A stretch of 64,000 nucleotides of DNA from Aminobacter aminovorans (GTDB taxonomy: Bacteria; Pseudomonadota; Alphaproteobacteria; Rhizobiales; Rhizobiaceae), in NCBI RefSeq assembly GCF_900445235.1, contig NZ_UFSM01000001.1:3363501-3427500 (forward strand). The letters run 5' to 3'. The position numbers were made by a program, and so were the translations under genes. The first letter of the stretch is position 1; each line of letters opens with the position of its first letter. Under the pieces are notes generated by a model that was given only the letters and a program-made list of their open reading frames with translations, made no database searches and was not told the DNA's origin. Positions 7,570 through 16,028 of the stretch are shown one piece after another.

Positions 7570-9546
7570 TCAAAGCGTGATGCGATACTTCGCGAAACCC
7601 TCAGCACCGTCGCCCGCCGGCTCGATCTTGACCGCCTTGACCTCTGATATGTGGTCCTTGGCCTTGGGCCCGGTTTCGAAAATCACAGAGGCCCCCGCCA
7701 CCGGGGCAAACGACCAGTTGGAATCGGCCGACGGATTGATCGTGCCCTGGTCGACGATGTAGCGCACGATCACGTCGCGGTTGGTGTCGGGCGCCTCGAA
7801 GACAAGCTTCGACGCATTGATCTCGGGGAAGTTGCCCCCGCCGCCAGCGCGGTAGTTGTTCGACGCAACAACGAATTTCGCTGCGGGATCGATAGGCTTG
7901 CCCTCGAACATCAGATCGACGATGCGATTGGAGCTCGCTTCCAGTACCGCACCCTTCGGATCGTATTTTGGCGGCTGCGCCAGATCGATCTTGTAGGTCA
8001 CGCCGTCAATGACGTCGAAATTGTAGGACGGGAAGTCGGGATTGATCAGCACCTGGTCGGCCTTGCCTGGTTCAATCTTGTTGAAGATGCCGGCCGACAT
8101 CTCCAGCCATTCCTTGACCTGGGCGCCGGTCACCGCCACCGCCTGCACCGTATTGGGGTAAAGATAGAGGTCGGCGACGTTCTTGATCGCGACGGCGCCG
8201 GCCGGAACGTCGGTGTAGTAGTCCGGCCCGCCACGCCCGCCCGACTTGAAAGGAGCCGCGGCCGAGAGAACCGGCAGCTCCTTATGCTCGGTGTCCTTGA
8301 GCATGTCCTTGATGTACCAGATCTGTGCCTGGCTCACGATCTGGACCGAGGGGTCGTCGGCAACCAGCGCGAAATAGGAATAGAGCGGCGCCGACGTCTT
8401 GCCGACGGGCGTGCGCACATAGGCGAGCGTCGCTTCATGCTCCTCCTTCGCGGCTGCCTCGACCGCGGGCTTGCTCTCCACCGTCGGCACCACCTTCTTG
8501 TCGACGCGCTTGGAGATCGGACGCGCCTCGCTGGTCGAGCTGACCACTTTCCAGGCATTGCCATCGCGCTCGAGCAACAGGTCGATCAGGCCGAGATGCG
8601 AGCCCCAGAAGCCGCCCATCACACCCGGCTTGCCGTTGATCGTACCCTTGGCGTTGTCGAGGCCCTCCACCTTGTCGAACTTCGGTCCGGGAAAGTCGAG
8701 ATGGCTGTGACCGGTGACGATCGCATCGATACCGTCGACGCCGGCAAGCAGGATGGAGGCGTTTTCGAGATTTTCGGCGGCCTGCGGCGTTCCCATGCCG
8801 GAGTGCGAGAGCGCGATGACGATGTCGGCGCCCTGCTCGCGGATCTCAGGCACCCAGGCCTGGGCTGCCTTGACGATGTCGCGGGTCATCGCCTTGCCGT
8901 GCAAATGGCGCGAATCCCAGGTCATCACCTGGGGCGGCACGAAGCCGATCAGGCCGATGCGGATCGGATGCTCGGCGCCTGAGCCATCCTTCACCTTCTT
9001 GTCGAGGATCACATAGGGCTTGAGGAACAACTCGTCCTTGGTCGCGTCAGCCGCCAGTTCGCCCTTTGTCAGGTTGGAGCAGACGACGGGGAAGTTTGCG
9101 CCGGCGAGGACCTTGAACATGTAGTCGAGGCCATAGTTGAACTCGTGGTTGCCCAGCGTCGAGCAATCATAGCCCAGCGTGTTCATCGCCTTGATGATTG
9201 GATGGACGTCGCCATCCTTCATGCCGCGCTGATAGGCCATGTAGTCGCCCATCGGATTGCCCTGCAGGAAATCGCCATTGTCGACCAGGATCGAGTTGGC
9301 GGCTTCAGCGCGGATGGCGTCGATGATCGAAGCCGTGCGTGCAACGCCCATCGTGTCGTTCGGCTTGTCGGCATAGTAGTCATAGGGAAACACATGGACG
9401 TGCAGGTCGGTGGTTTCCATGATGCGGAGATGCGCCTGATTTGCCTGGGCGCGTGCCGAAAAGGGATGGAGCATCACAAGTGCACCCGCTGCAGCCGATC
9501 CCGCTAGGAAAGAACGACGAGAAACAGGTTGATTCACGTTGGACAT
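7570..9546 (-). CDS. cpdB: 2',3'-cyclic-nucleotide 2'-phosphodiesterase/3'-nucleotidase
   Basis: Periplasmic enzyme that opens 2',3'-cyclic nucleotides and removes the 3'-phosphate, feeding nucleosides and phosphate to the cell. The 658-residue chain begins with a Tat signal (SRRSFLAG, R10-R11). The metallophosphatase half shows TTDLHVH, NGDF, GNHEFNYG and GHSHLDF; the second half is the 5'-nucleotidase C-terminal domain. I start at the second of two close ATGs because GGAGA lies 7 bases before it and overlaps the first. It converges on the glycerophosphodiesterase. Its upstream region has a possible Pho box (see 9639-9656). Confidence 0.93.
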   Translation of the reverse strand: MSNVNQPVSRRSFLAGSAAAGALVMLHPFSARAQANQAHLRIMETTDLHVHVFPYDYYADKPNDTMGVARTASIIDAIRAEAANSILVDNGDFLQGNPMGDYMAYQRGMKDGDVHPIIKAMNTLGYDCSTLGNHEFNYGLDYMFKVLAGANFPVVCSNLTKGELAADATKDELFLKPYVILDKKVKDGSGAEHPIRIGLIGFVPPQVMTWDSRHLHGKAMTRDIVKAAQAWVPEIREQGADIVIALSHSGMGTPQAAENLENASILLAGVDGIDAIVTGHSHLDFPGPKFDKVEGLDNAKGTINGKPGVMGGFWGSHLGLIDLLLERDGNAWKVVSSTSEARPISKRVDKKVVPTVESKPAVEAAAKEEHEATLAYVRTPVGKTSAPLYSYFALVADDPSVQIVSQAQIWYIKDMLKDTEHKELPVLSAAAPFKSGGRGGPDYYTDVPAGAVAIKNVADLYLYPNTVQAVAVTGAQVKEWLEMSAGIFNKIEPGKADQVLINPDFPSYNFDVIDGVTYKIDLAQPPKYDPKGAVLEASSNRIVDLMFEGKPIDPAAKFVVASNNYRAGGGGNFPEINASKLVFEAPDTNRDVIVRYIVDQGTINPSADSNWSFAPVAGASVIFETGPKAKDHISEVKAVKIEPAGDGAEGFAKYRITL

Positions 9547-9638
9547 TTTCATTCTCCAGGAAATGAACTGACAGTATTTAGCCGGCGTCCCAAAGATCAA
9601 ATGTCGCGCCAAAATTCACACGAGTCCAGCCGACTCGT

Positions 9639-9656
9639 ATGACAGCCTCGCGACAT
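9639..9656 (-). promoter_or_regulatory. Possible Pho box upstream of cpdB
   Basis: On the minus strand ATGTCGC-GAGG-CTGTCAT: one perfect and one 4-of-7 copy of the PhoB half site CTGTCAT at the usual 11-base period, about 95 bases before the start. One half site is weak. Confidence 0.3.
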
Positions 9657-9716
9657 CACTCGGGGAATGGATTGGTCCAGCGCGATGCCGCCCATTTCGG
9701 CCTGGTTTGTTTCTGC

Positions 9717-10190
9717 TCAGAGCAGATCCGGCCTTATTCCCATAACGGTGCGATCGACGATCTCGCGCAGGGCGAAGGATGAATTGATCTTGGTGACATG
9801 CGGCATCGCCGACAGCCACTCCTTGTGGATGCGCTCGTAGTCGGGCAGATCGCGGGCCGCGATGCGAAGGATGTAATCATACTCACCCGACATCAGATGG
9901 CATGACAGGATGTTGGGACAACGCTTCACCGCGACCTCGAAATCCGAAAGCGTCTTCTCGAATTGCCCCGACAGCGAAATGTGGACGATCACCGTCATCT
10001 GGTGACCGAGCGCGACATTCGAGAGACGGGCGTGATAGCCACTGATGATGCCCGACTTCTCGAGATTGTCGAGGCGCCGCGAGCACGCCGACTGCGACAG
10101 CCCGATCTTTTCGGCCAACGCCGCGTTGGGCATCCGCCCATCCTTCTGAAGTGCGTCCAGAATGGCGATATCGATCCTGTCCAACGGCAT
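9717..10190 (-). CDS. Lrp/AsnC family regulator, probable alanine dehydrogenase activator
   Basis: A 157-residue leucine-responsive-type regulator. Residues 1-60 form the winged helix-turn-helix (LDRIDIAILDALQKDGRM, then SQSACSRRLDNLEKSGII) and the rest is the RAM ligand-binding domain. The ATG at 10190 follows AAGGAA about 9 bases away; earlier in-frame ATGs are weaker. It is transcribed divergently from alanine dehydrogenase with 155 bases between the starts, the arrangement of aldR-aldA in rhizobia, where the regulator responds to alanine and activates the dehydrogenase. The link is inferred from this neighbourhood. Confidence 0.92.
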   Translation of the reverse strand: MPLDRIDIAILDALQKDGRMPNAALAEKIGLSQSACSRRLDNLEKSGIISGYHARLSNVALGHQMTVIVHISLSGQFEKTLSDFEVAVKRCPNILSCHLMSGEYDYILRIAARDLPDYERIHKEWLSAMPHVTKINSSFALREIVDRTVMGIRPDLL

Positions 10191-10345
10191 TCTTCGAATT
10201 TCCTTCGATAATACAGAGGATAGGCGCAAAAATTATCGAACAACCCATGGTGGCGCAACCGTTTTCGCAAACATATTCGGAACGATTCGTGATTGACTTC
10301 GTCATTAGGGAGAGATGGCCAAAATGGCTGCGGAGGAGCAGGAAG

Positions 10346-11461
10346 ATGCGCGTAGGTTGTCCCAAGGAAATCAAGAATCATGAGTACCGTGTCGGTCTGA
10401 CGCCCGGTTCGGTTCGCGAATATGTCGCCCACGGCCACGAGGTCTTGGTCGAAACCGGCGCCGGCTCAGGAATTGGCGCCGACGACAATGCATATCGCGC
10501 CGCCGGTGCCCAGATAGCCAAAACCGCCGAGGAGGTCTTTACCCGCTCCGACATGATCGTGAAGGTCAAGGAACCGCAACCCAGGGAATGGGCACAACTG
10601 CGCGACGGCCAGATCCTCTATACATATCTGCATCTTGCACCCGATCTGGAACAGACCAAGGGATTGCTTGGCTCTGGCGTCACCGCAGTCGCCTATGAGA
10701 CGGTGACCGATGAGCGCGGCGGGCTGCCGCTGCTGGCGCCGATGTCCGAGGTTGCCGGGCGCCTGGCAATCCAGGCGGGTGCGACGGCGCTGCAGAAGGC
10801 TCATGGCGGCCGCGGCGTGCTGCTCGGCGGCGTGCCGGGCGTGCTGCCGGGCAAGGTCGCGGTCATCGGCGGCGGCGTCGTCGGTCTGCATGCCGCACGG
10901 ATGGCGGCCGGGCTCGGCGCCGACGTCAGCATCATCGACCGCTCGATTCCGCGCCTGCGCCAGCTCGACGATCTGTTCGCCGGCCGGGTCCACACGCGCT
11001 ATTCGACGGTCGAGGCTCTAGAAGAAGAATGCTTCTCGGCCGACCTCATCATCGGTGCCGTGCTCATTCCAGGCGCTGCCGCGCCCAAGCTGGTCAGCCG
11101 CGAAATGCTGTCAGGCATGAAGAAGGGCGCGGTCCTTGTCGATGTCGCCATCGACCAGGGCGGTTGCTTCGAAACCTCGCAAGCCACCACTCATGCCGAT
11201 CCGACCTACGAGGTCAACGGCATCATCCACTATTGCGTCGCCAACATGCCGGGAGCTGTGCCGGTCACGTCGGCGCACGCACTCAACAACGCCACGCTGC
11301 ACTATGGCCTGGCGCTTGCCGACCGCGGCCTCAAGGCATTGGCCGATGAACCGCATCTGCGCAACGGCCTCAACGTCCACCGTGGCCGGATTACCAATCG
11401 CGCCGTCGCCGAAGCGCTCGGCTACGAGATGACCGAAGCCAAGTCGGCTCTGGCCGCCTGA
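10346..11461 (+). CDS. ald: Alanine dehydrogenase
   Basis: NAD-dependent oxidative deamination of L-alanine to pyruvate and ammonia (reversible), cytosolic and hexameric. The 371-residue protein starts [20 protein letters not shown], the family signature, and has the Rossmann motif [15 protein letters not shown], then SIID at the end of the second strand. [16 protein letters not shown] precedes the NAD domain. The ATG at 10346 follows a strong GGAGGAGCAGGAAG; the frame stays open upstream but reads into the regulator's promoter. It ends with a very clear terminator. The divergent Lrp-type gene is the likely controller. Confidence 0.96.
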   Translation: MRVGCPKEIKNHEYRVGLTPGSVREYVAHGHEVLVETGAGSGIGADDNAYRAAGAQIAKTAEEVFTRSDMIVKVKEPQPREWAQLRDGQILYTYLHLAPDLEQTKGLLGSGVTAVAYETVTDERGGLPLLAPMSEVAGRLAIQAGATALQKAHGGRGVLLGGVPGVLPGKVAVIGGGVVGLHAARMAAGLGADVSIIDRSIPRLRQLDDLFAGRVHTRYSTVEALEEECFSADLIIGAVLIPGAAAPKLVSREMLSGMKKGAVLVDVAIDQGGCFETSQATTHADPTYEVNGIIHYCVANMPGAVPVTSAHALNNATLHYGLALADRGLKALADEPHLRNGLNVHRGRITNRAVAEALGYEMTEAKSALAA

Positions 11462-11483
11462 TTCTTTCGGGAAGGAATCAAGC

Positions 11484-11512
11484 GCCCGCCGCAGCGATGC
11501 GGCGGGCTTTTT
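11484..11512 (+). terminator. Intrinsic terminator of ald
   Basis: A 9-bp stem GCCCGCCGC / GCGGCGGGC with loop AGCGAT is followed by TTTTT. The same stem and loop recur at 13245-13272. Confidence 0.92.
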
Positions 11513-11841
11513 CTCGCCCGTAGAGCCCTCGCCCGCACCGCCTCCGCAGGATACTACCAAAAATAGTCTGCGCGTCGGCACGGATTTACCCGCACGTGAC
11601 ATCTTCGCTGCATCAAACGCAACGCAAGCGTGCCATGACTGCCTGGGGCCGCAATATGGACGTTCGCAAGACCTTGGAAATCCCCTCTTCCCGGACAAGC
11701 CGGGCAGCGGCGTTGGCTTTCGGCGACAAAGGCCGCCGTACAACAGCAAGTTTTGCTGCCAAGCCATTGGTGCATGAGGACAATTCCTGGTCCAGACGTT
11801 CATGCTGGGAAGCTAAATTGCCTGTGGGTGTGACATTTTAG
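11513..11841. other. Gene-free stretch between ald and the outer-membrane protein
   Basis: No reading frame here resembles a protein and no structured RNA was recognised. Several short frames of 60-80 codons on both strands look like chance. The right part leads into the promoter at 11842-11870. Confidence 0.4.
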
Positions 11842-11870
11842 TTGCACTGCAAGCAACCTGGGCGTGCTAT
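11842..11870 (+). promoter_or_regulatory. Candidate sigma-70 promoter of the outer-membrane protein gene
   Basis: TTGCAC at 11842-11847 and TGCTAT at 11865-11870 are 17 bases apart, giving a leader of about 30 bases with GGTTGGGG before the ATG at 11906. A visual match only. Confidence 0.4.
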
Positions 11871-11905
11871 CAAGGCGACATTGGGTAAGGTTGGGGTAGT
11901 AAATT

Positions 11906-13219
11906 ATGACATTTGGTAAGACTTGGCAGGCGCTGTTGCTTGGCGCTGTGTCGGCCGTTGCAATCAACTCGGCATCCTTTGCCGCTGATTCAGTGGCGGA
12001 AGCACCGGCGGCAGGCTTCAACTGGAGCGGTGTCTATGTCGGCTTCGGTGGCGGCGTCGGTGCCGTCAAGCATGGCCTGGAGATTGCAAATCCAAACGGT
12101 CCGGAGCGCATCGGCCTGCCCGACCTCGGTGGCGGCGGCGTCTTCGGTGAAGTGACGGTCGGCTACGACTACATGGTGTCGGACCGGTTCCTGCTCGGCG
12201 CATTTGCCGATGGCCATTTCGGCAATATCGGCCTTTCGCTCGAGGCTGATGGCGGTTTTGCCGACGCAACGCTCAACAACACCTACGGCTTCGATGTCGC
12301 CGCACGCGCCGGCTATCTTCTGACGCCGACGACGCTTGGCTATGTGCTCGGCGGTTACAGCTGGCAGCAGTTCAAGCTCGACGGCTCGATCGTCGGCACG
12401 CCTTTCGAGTTCGACGAAAGCCGAAGCGGCTATGTGCTCGGCGTCGGCCTTGAAACCGTGGTCAGCGGCAACTGGACCCTCAAGTCCGAATATCGCTACG
12501 CCAACTATGGCAATGACACTGTCGTCGACCTGGGCGGCACCGGCCTGCTCAACGTCGCGCCGACCACCCACACCTTCCATGTCGGCGCCAACTACCGCTT
12601 CGGCGGTCAGAATGGCGGCGGCACGTCATTCGCAGCACCCGCCTATAGCTGGACCGGCTTTTACGTCGGCGGCGCGCTCGGCGCAGGCGCCATTACCGAC
12701 GAGATCAACCTTGGCGGCGGTGCGGCCTCGTTCAATGGTATCGGCGGCGAAGGCGCCTTCGGCGAGCTGAGCGTGGGCTACGACCACGAACTGAACGGCA
12801 ACTGGGTCGTCGGCATCATGGTCGACGGTCGTTACTCCGGAATGACCACGCAGCTGTTCGACATGTCGGCTCTTGGCGGCCCCAAGTACGAAGGCAAGGC
12901 AGATTATGGTTTCGACATTCTGGCCCGTGTCGGTGCCAAGCTGAACGAGTCGACGCTTGCCTATGTGCTGGGCGGCTACAGCTGGCAGCATGTGAAGGAA
13001 GAAGTCAGCTTCGGCGGCCTGTCGGAAACCAGAGACTGGAGCGTCGGCGGCTTCTCGGTCGGTGGCGGTCTCGAAACGGCTGTCACCAACAACATGTCTG
13101 TCAACCTCGAGTATCGCTACTCGAAGTATGAAGGTCAGGACTATGACAGCGGCGGCATGTGGGAAACGGTTCCCGCCTTCCACACTGTCCGCGTGGGTGC
13201 GAAGTACAAGTTCAACTGA
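11906..13219 (+). CDS. Outer-membrane protein with two fused Omp25/31-like beta-barrels
   Basis: A 437-residue protein with a signal peptide ending near ASFAA (residues 1-27). Two full barrel domains follow. The first begins FNWSGVYVGFGGG (about 36) and ends FHVGANYRF (about 232); the second begins YSWTGFYVGGALG (about 248) and ends HTVRVGAKYKFN at the C-terminus. The halves share YVLGGYSWQ and EYRY(A/S)(N/K)Y at matching places, so the gene arose by internal duplication. Ordinary members of this alphaproteobacterial family (Omp25/31, RopB) have one barrel of about 200-250 residues. Probably a surface or structural protein; no enzymatic role visible. Confidence 0.85.
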   Translation: MTFGKTWQALLLGAVSAVAINSASFAADSVAEAPAAGFNWSGVYVGFGGGVGAVKHGLEIANPNGPERIGLPDLGGGGVFGEVTVGYDYMVSDRFLLGAFADGHFGNIGLSLEADGGFADATLNNTYGFDVAARAGYLLTPTTLGYVLGGYSWQQFKLDGSIVGTPFEFDESRSGYVLGVGLETVVSGNWTLKSEYRYANYGNDTVVDLGGTGLLNVAPTTHTFHVGANYRFGGQNGGGTSFAAPAYSWTGFYVGGALGAGAITDEINLGGGAASFNGIGGEGAFGELSVGYDHELNGNWVVGIMVDGRYSGMTTQLFDMSALGGPKYEGKADYGFDILARVGAKLNESTLAYVLGGYSWQHVKEEVSFGGLSETRDWSVGGFSVGGGLETAVTNNMSVNLEYRYSKYEGQDYDSGGMWETVPAFHTVRVGAKYKFN

Positions 13220-13244
13220 GACCGTTTCAGGCAAACGGCCCCAA

Positions 13245-13272
13245 CCCGCCGCAGCGATGCGGCGGGTTTTTT
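13245..13272 (+). terminator. Intrinsic terminator of the double-barrel protein gene
   Basis: CCCGCCGC-AGCGAT-GCGGCGGG followed by TTTTTT, 26 bases past the stop. Stem core and loop are identical to those of the ald terminator. Confidence 0.92.
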
Positions 13273-13285
13273 GTTTGCAGTTCAA

Positions 13286-13786
13286 TCAGATAGCAGCGCC
13301 ACTCGATTTGCCGGCTTGGTCCAGTTCGATCCGGCACTGGTAGCAATTGTTCTTTGCCGAGCGCATGTGCACGTAAGCCACGTCAGGCCGCTGGAGCAGC
13401 GTTTCGGCGCGCTCACGGATTTCGGGCGTCGGCGTCACCGCCCCCGTGCCATAGACGATACGATCGTCGGCGCTGTAGCCGCGCAGGATGTAGTCCCTGG
13501 TCCGGGTGAACAGTTCAGGCAATTCTGCCGCTTCTGGCGCGCGCGGGCATTCTTCGGCATGCAGAAAGATCGGCCCGGTTTCGGCATAAGGCTGAACTGC
13601 CGGAAACGGCCTGTAGGCAAGAATGAGATAACCCTTTCCGGCAGCGACATTGGTCAGACAATGACGGCACGGCACGCCGTCGCCATCGGAGACCCTGCGC
13701 TCTGGCTTCATGCCATAGGCGTCGGCGCCGCCCTGCTGGAGTGCCCGCACCGCCTCTGTGGGCAGGCCATGGAAAATGATGCTCAT
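13286..13786 (-). CDS. DUF1203 family protein
   Basis: A 166-residue protein starting MSIIFHGLPTEAVRALQQGG. It has the DUF1203 hallmarks: VPCRHCLTNV with a Cys-x2-Cys pair in the N-terminal third, GPIFLHAEEC in the middle, and the end SAKNNCYQCRIELD with another cysteine pair. Four or five conserved cysteines and the HAEEC motif suggest metal binding, but no function is established for the family. It converges on the double-barrel gene and lies 85 bases downstream of the DapB-like gene in the same direction. Confidence 0.85.
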   Translation of the reverse strand: MSIIFHGLPTEAVRALQQGGADAYGMKPERRVSDGDGVPCRHCLTNVAAGKGYLILAYRPFPAVQPYAETGPIFLHAEECPRAPEAAELPELFTRTRDYILRGYSADDRIVYGTGAVTPTPEIRERAETLLQRPDVAYVHMRSAKNNCYQCRIELDQAGKSSGAAI

Positions 13787-13870
13787 AACGACAATCCCTC
13801 GTTGATCGATTGTCGCAAGCTATGGCGAGCGCAGGCATGCGCCCACCCGATTTCCTACGTCCACCTGTTC

Positions 13871-14692
13871 CTAAACAGACAGCGTTTCGTCCATCAGCGC
13901 GTCGAGCACCCTGACCAGGCCGGTGAATTCGCGCACCCGGCGAACGGCAAGCAGGGTGCCGGCGACGTAAGGCACTGCCGAAGTGCCGGCATCGTGGCGG
14001 ATGGTCAGCCGCTCCTCAGGCAGACCGAAAACGGCTTCGCAGGACAGTTGATAGGAAGGCAGGCGCAGCGAATGGACCTGCACTGCCGTGCCCTCGCCCA
14101 GCGTCGCGCCGCGGGCCTCCGGATGGCCGTAAATCTCGGAGGTCGGCAAGGCAGTCGGTGCGCCGCGAATCTCGGACAGCGTTTCGGCCAACTCGAGCGC
14201 GGTGCCCGAGGGCGCATCGGCCTTTCTCGCACTGGCATAGTCGATGATTTCGACGTCGGGCACATATTGCGCCGCCATCAGCGCAAACCTCTTCATCAAG
14301 GTAGCCGTGATGGAATAGTTCCCGGCGGCAACGACGCCGACGCCATTGGCGCGGGACGCCGCATTGATCTCGCGGTAGTCGGCAGCCCTCAGTCCTGATG
14401 TGCCGATGACGACGTGGCAGCCGCGCGATATGGCGAGCATGGCATGATCCCTGACGGCTACCGGTTTAGTGTAGTCGACGACCACGTCGCAGGGTGCCGC
14501 CAAGGCCTCGCCAAGAGAGGCACTGATCATCTGGCCGCTCGGCTGGCCACCCGTTGCCACACCGACGTCATGGCCGGCAGCTCTGCGCGCGACCGCACCG
14601 ACGAGCCGCATGTCGTTCTGCCCCTGAATTGCCGGTACAAGCGCCTTGCCAACCCAGCCGGTGGCGCCGGCCATCACCACTCTGATCGTCAT
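13871..14692 (-). CDS. DapB-like reductase lacking the catalytic histidine pair
   Basis: A 273-residue relative of 4-hydroxy-tetrahydrodipicolinate reductase, the NAD(P)H-dependent lysine-pathway enzyme. The nucleotide loop is AGATGWVG (9-16), GTSG lies at 97-100, and the substrate motif KADAPSGTA is at 157-165, keeping K157 and the SGT. The His-His pair that normally precedes this lysine (H159/H160 in E. coli DapB) is Ala-Ser at 153-154, so the proposed proton donor is missing. This points to a paralogue with another substrate, not the housekeeping dapB. The ATG follows CGGAGACGGAAG. A GTATAC double repeat sits 18 bases before the start. Confidence 0.75.
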   Translation of the reverse strand: MTIRVVMAGATGWVGKALVPAIQGQNDMRLVGAVARRAAGHDVGVATGGQPSGQMISASLGEALAAPCDVVVDYTKPVAVRDHAMLAISRGCHVVIGTSGLRAADYREINAASRANGVGVVAAGNYSITATLMKRFALMAAQYVPDVEIIDYASARKADAPSGTALELAETLSEIRGAPTALPTSEIYGHPEARGATLGEGTAVQVHSLRLPSYQLSCEAVFGLPEERLTIRHDAGTSAVPYVAGTLLAVRRVREFTGLVRVLDALMDETLSV

Positions 14693-14709
14693 CTTCCGTC
14701 TCCGATTTG

Positions 14710-14722
14710 GTATACTGTATAC
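14710..14722. promoter_or_regulatory. GTATAC-T-GTATAC repeat, candidate operator of the DapB-like gene
   Basis: Two copies of the palindrome GTATAC separated by one base, centred about 24 bases before the DapB-like start. Sites built on GTATAC are known for FCD-type GntR regulators of catabolic genes. No GntR gene lies in the window. Confidence 0.4.
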
Positions 14723-14743
14723 TACATCGAAGAATGCAAATAA

Positions 14744-14767
14744 AGCCCGGCTCTCGCAAGCCGGGCT
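14744..14767 (-). terminator. Intrinsic terminator of the OmpA-like gene
   Basis: Stem AGCCCGGCT / AGCCGGGCT, 6-base loop; read on the minus strand it is followed by TTATTTGC. It separates the OmpA-like gene from the DapB-like promoter. Confidence 0.8.
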
Positions 14768-14794
14768 CTCTTTTGACGGGTACTGCGCTCGAAG

Positions 14795-15352
14795 CTAGCG
14801 GATGAATGCGTCGTAGCGGCGCAGCGTGACGCGGCGGTTGCGCCAGTTCTCGTTCTGGGTCGGCACCAGCAGGAATTCTTCGCCATAACCGACTGTTTCC
14901 AGCGCATAGCGCGGGATGCCGAACTCACGCACCAGGGTCTGCTTCAGCGAGGCGGCGCGGCGCTCCGACAAGGCCTGGTTCGACTGAAACGAACCGACGG
15001 CATCGGTATGGCCCTCGATCAGCACGCGCGCATCGGGGTCGCGGCGCAGGATGCGGTCCAGCGCGTTGGCGATGTTCTCGACCTTGCCATATTGCGAATA
15101 AGGCACCTCGGCCGAGCCGAAGGCGAAGTTGATCGACTGGATATCGATCGACGGGGCCATGCGGCGCAGGTCGGGCCGGCGCTTGAATTCACGTACGGTG
15201 ACGCGCTGGTTGGGCTTGAGCTTCATCGTCGGCGCCGCCTGAAGCTGGCGTTCGATCTGCGACGCAGACGGCGTCGTCGCCTGCGCGGCAGCGAGCGAAG
15301 GCGCAGCAAGCACGGCGATCAGCGCGGCGGCTAGCGTACGGCGGTTCAACAT
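14795..15352 (-). CDS. OmpA-like peptidoglycan-associated protein
   Basis: A 185-residue exported protein. An N-terminal signal peptide (LAAALIAVLAAPSLAAAQ) is followed by a Gln/Pro-containing linker and an OmpA C-terminal domain covering the last 115 residues. VLIEGHTDAVG with the following NQALSERRAASLKQ is the peptidoglycan (diaminopimelate) binding motif. There is no lipobox and no beta-barrel, so it is a periplasmic or weakly attached envelope protein. Start chosen at the ATG at 15352, 7 bases after AAGGAG; a TTG two codons earlier is less likely. Stands alone with its own terminator. Confidence 0.88.
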   Translation of the reverse strand: MLNRRTLAAALIAVLAAPSLAAAQATTPSASQIERQLQAAPTMKLKPNQRVTVREFKRRPDLRRMAPSIDIQSINFAFGSAEVPYSQYGKVENIANALDRILRRDPDARVLIEGHTDAVGSFQSNQALSERRAASLKQTLVREFGIPRYALETVGYGEEFLLVPTQNENWRNRRVTLRRYDAFIR

Positions 15353-15462
15353 CCTCAATCTCCTTGCATATTTCGACCGTCCGGTCGGATCTGATGCGCG
15401 GAAAATGCCAGAACCGACCTGAAGCAGCGATGAACGGGCGGTTCAGCCGATGTTGTGCGCCA

Positions 15463-16026
15463 TCACGGCCGCATCACGCTTGCCGAACGTTCGGCGAAGG
15501 TCATCGTCCGAACTGTCTCGGTTTTCTGCGCGACCGGCGTGAAACCCATTTTCTGGTACAGCGGCAGGGCTGCGGGATGGTCGAGCGTGCAGGTCTGCAC
15601 CGTCACCTTTTGTGGCCTGTAGGACCACGCTGCTCCGATCGCAGCCCCCAGGAACCAGCGGCCAATACCTTGCCCGGTGGCGTGCTCCATCATGCCGAAA
15701 TAGGCGAGTTCGACCTCGTCGGGCAAATGCGGCTTGATGTCCATGAAGCCCGCCGGCGCGCCATCGAGATAAAGCACCCGGATGTCGCGGTCCTCGCGAT
15801 GCAGACCGGCGGCAAGTTCTTCGTCATTGAGCCTCAGACTGTTGACCCAATGCCATTTGCGACCAACCCGGTCGGCAAGGTAGCGGTAGAAATGCAGCGG
15901 GATCTCGCGCGTCCTGAGGAGAGCGATCTGGCGATTGACCGGCAGCGGCGGCCTGTAAGCCGGCGGGACATGCATTTCCAGAAAGGTGACCGTCACCTCG
16001 ATGTTCTCGCTGCGGTCGACGGCCAT
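15463..16026 (-). CDS. GNAT family N-acetyltransferase
   Basis: A 187-residue acetyl-CoA-dependent acyltransferase. The acetyl-CoA region is MMEHATGQGIGRWFLGAAIG, with Q/GxGxG/R recognisable, and the end LDHPAALPLYQKMGF is the usual last GNAT helix and strand. The first 60 residues are an unusual N-terminal extension. The substrate is unknown. It is the last gene of the leftward cysK-alaX-sseA-GNAT unit: the ATG lies two bases after the sseA stop, with GGGGAAAG inside the end of sseA, so translation is probably coupled. Confidence 0.85.
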   Translation of the reverse strand: MAVDRSENIEVTVTFLEMHVPPAYRPPLPVNRQIALLRTREIPLHFYRYLADRVGRKWHWVNSLRLNDEELAAGLHREDRDIRVLYLDGAPAGFMDIKPHLPDEVELAYFGMMEHATGQGIGRWFLGAAIGAAWSYRPQKVTVQTCTLDHPAALPLYQKMGFTPVAQKTETVRTMTFAERSASVMRP

Positions 16027-16028
16027 GC

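Noticed and set aside
10293..10321. TTGACT as a -35 promoter element of ald
   Set aside because: No acceptable -10 element at 16-18 bases; an activator-dependent promoter is more likely and cannot be placed.
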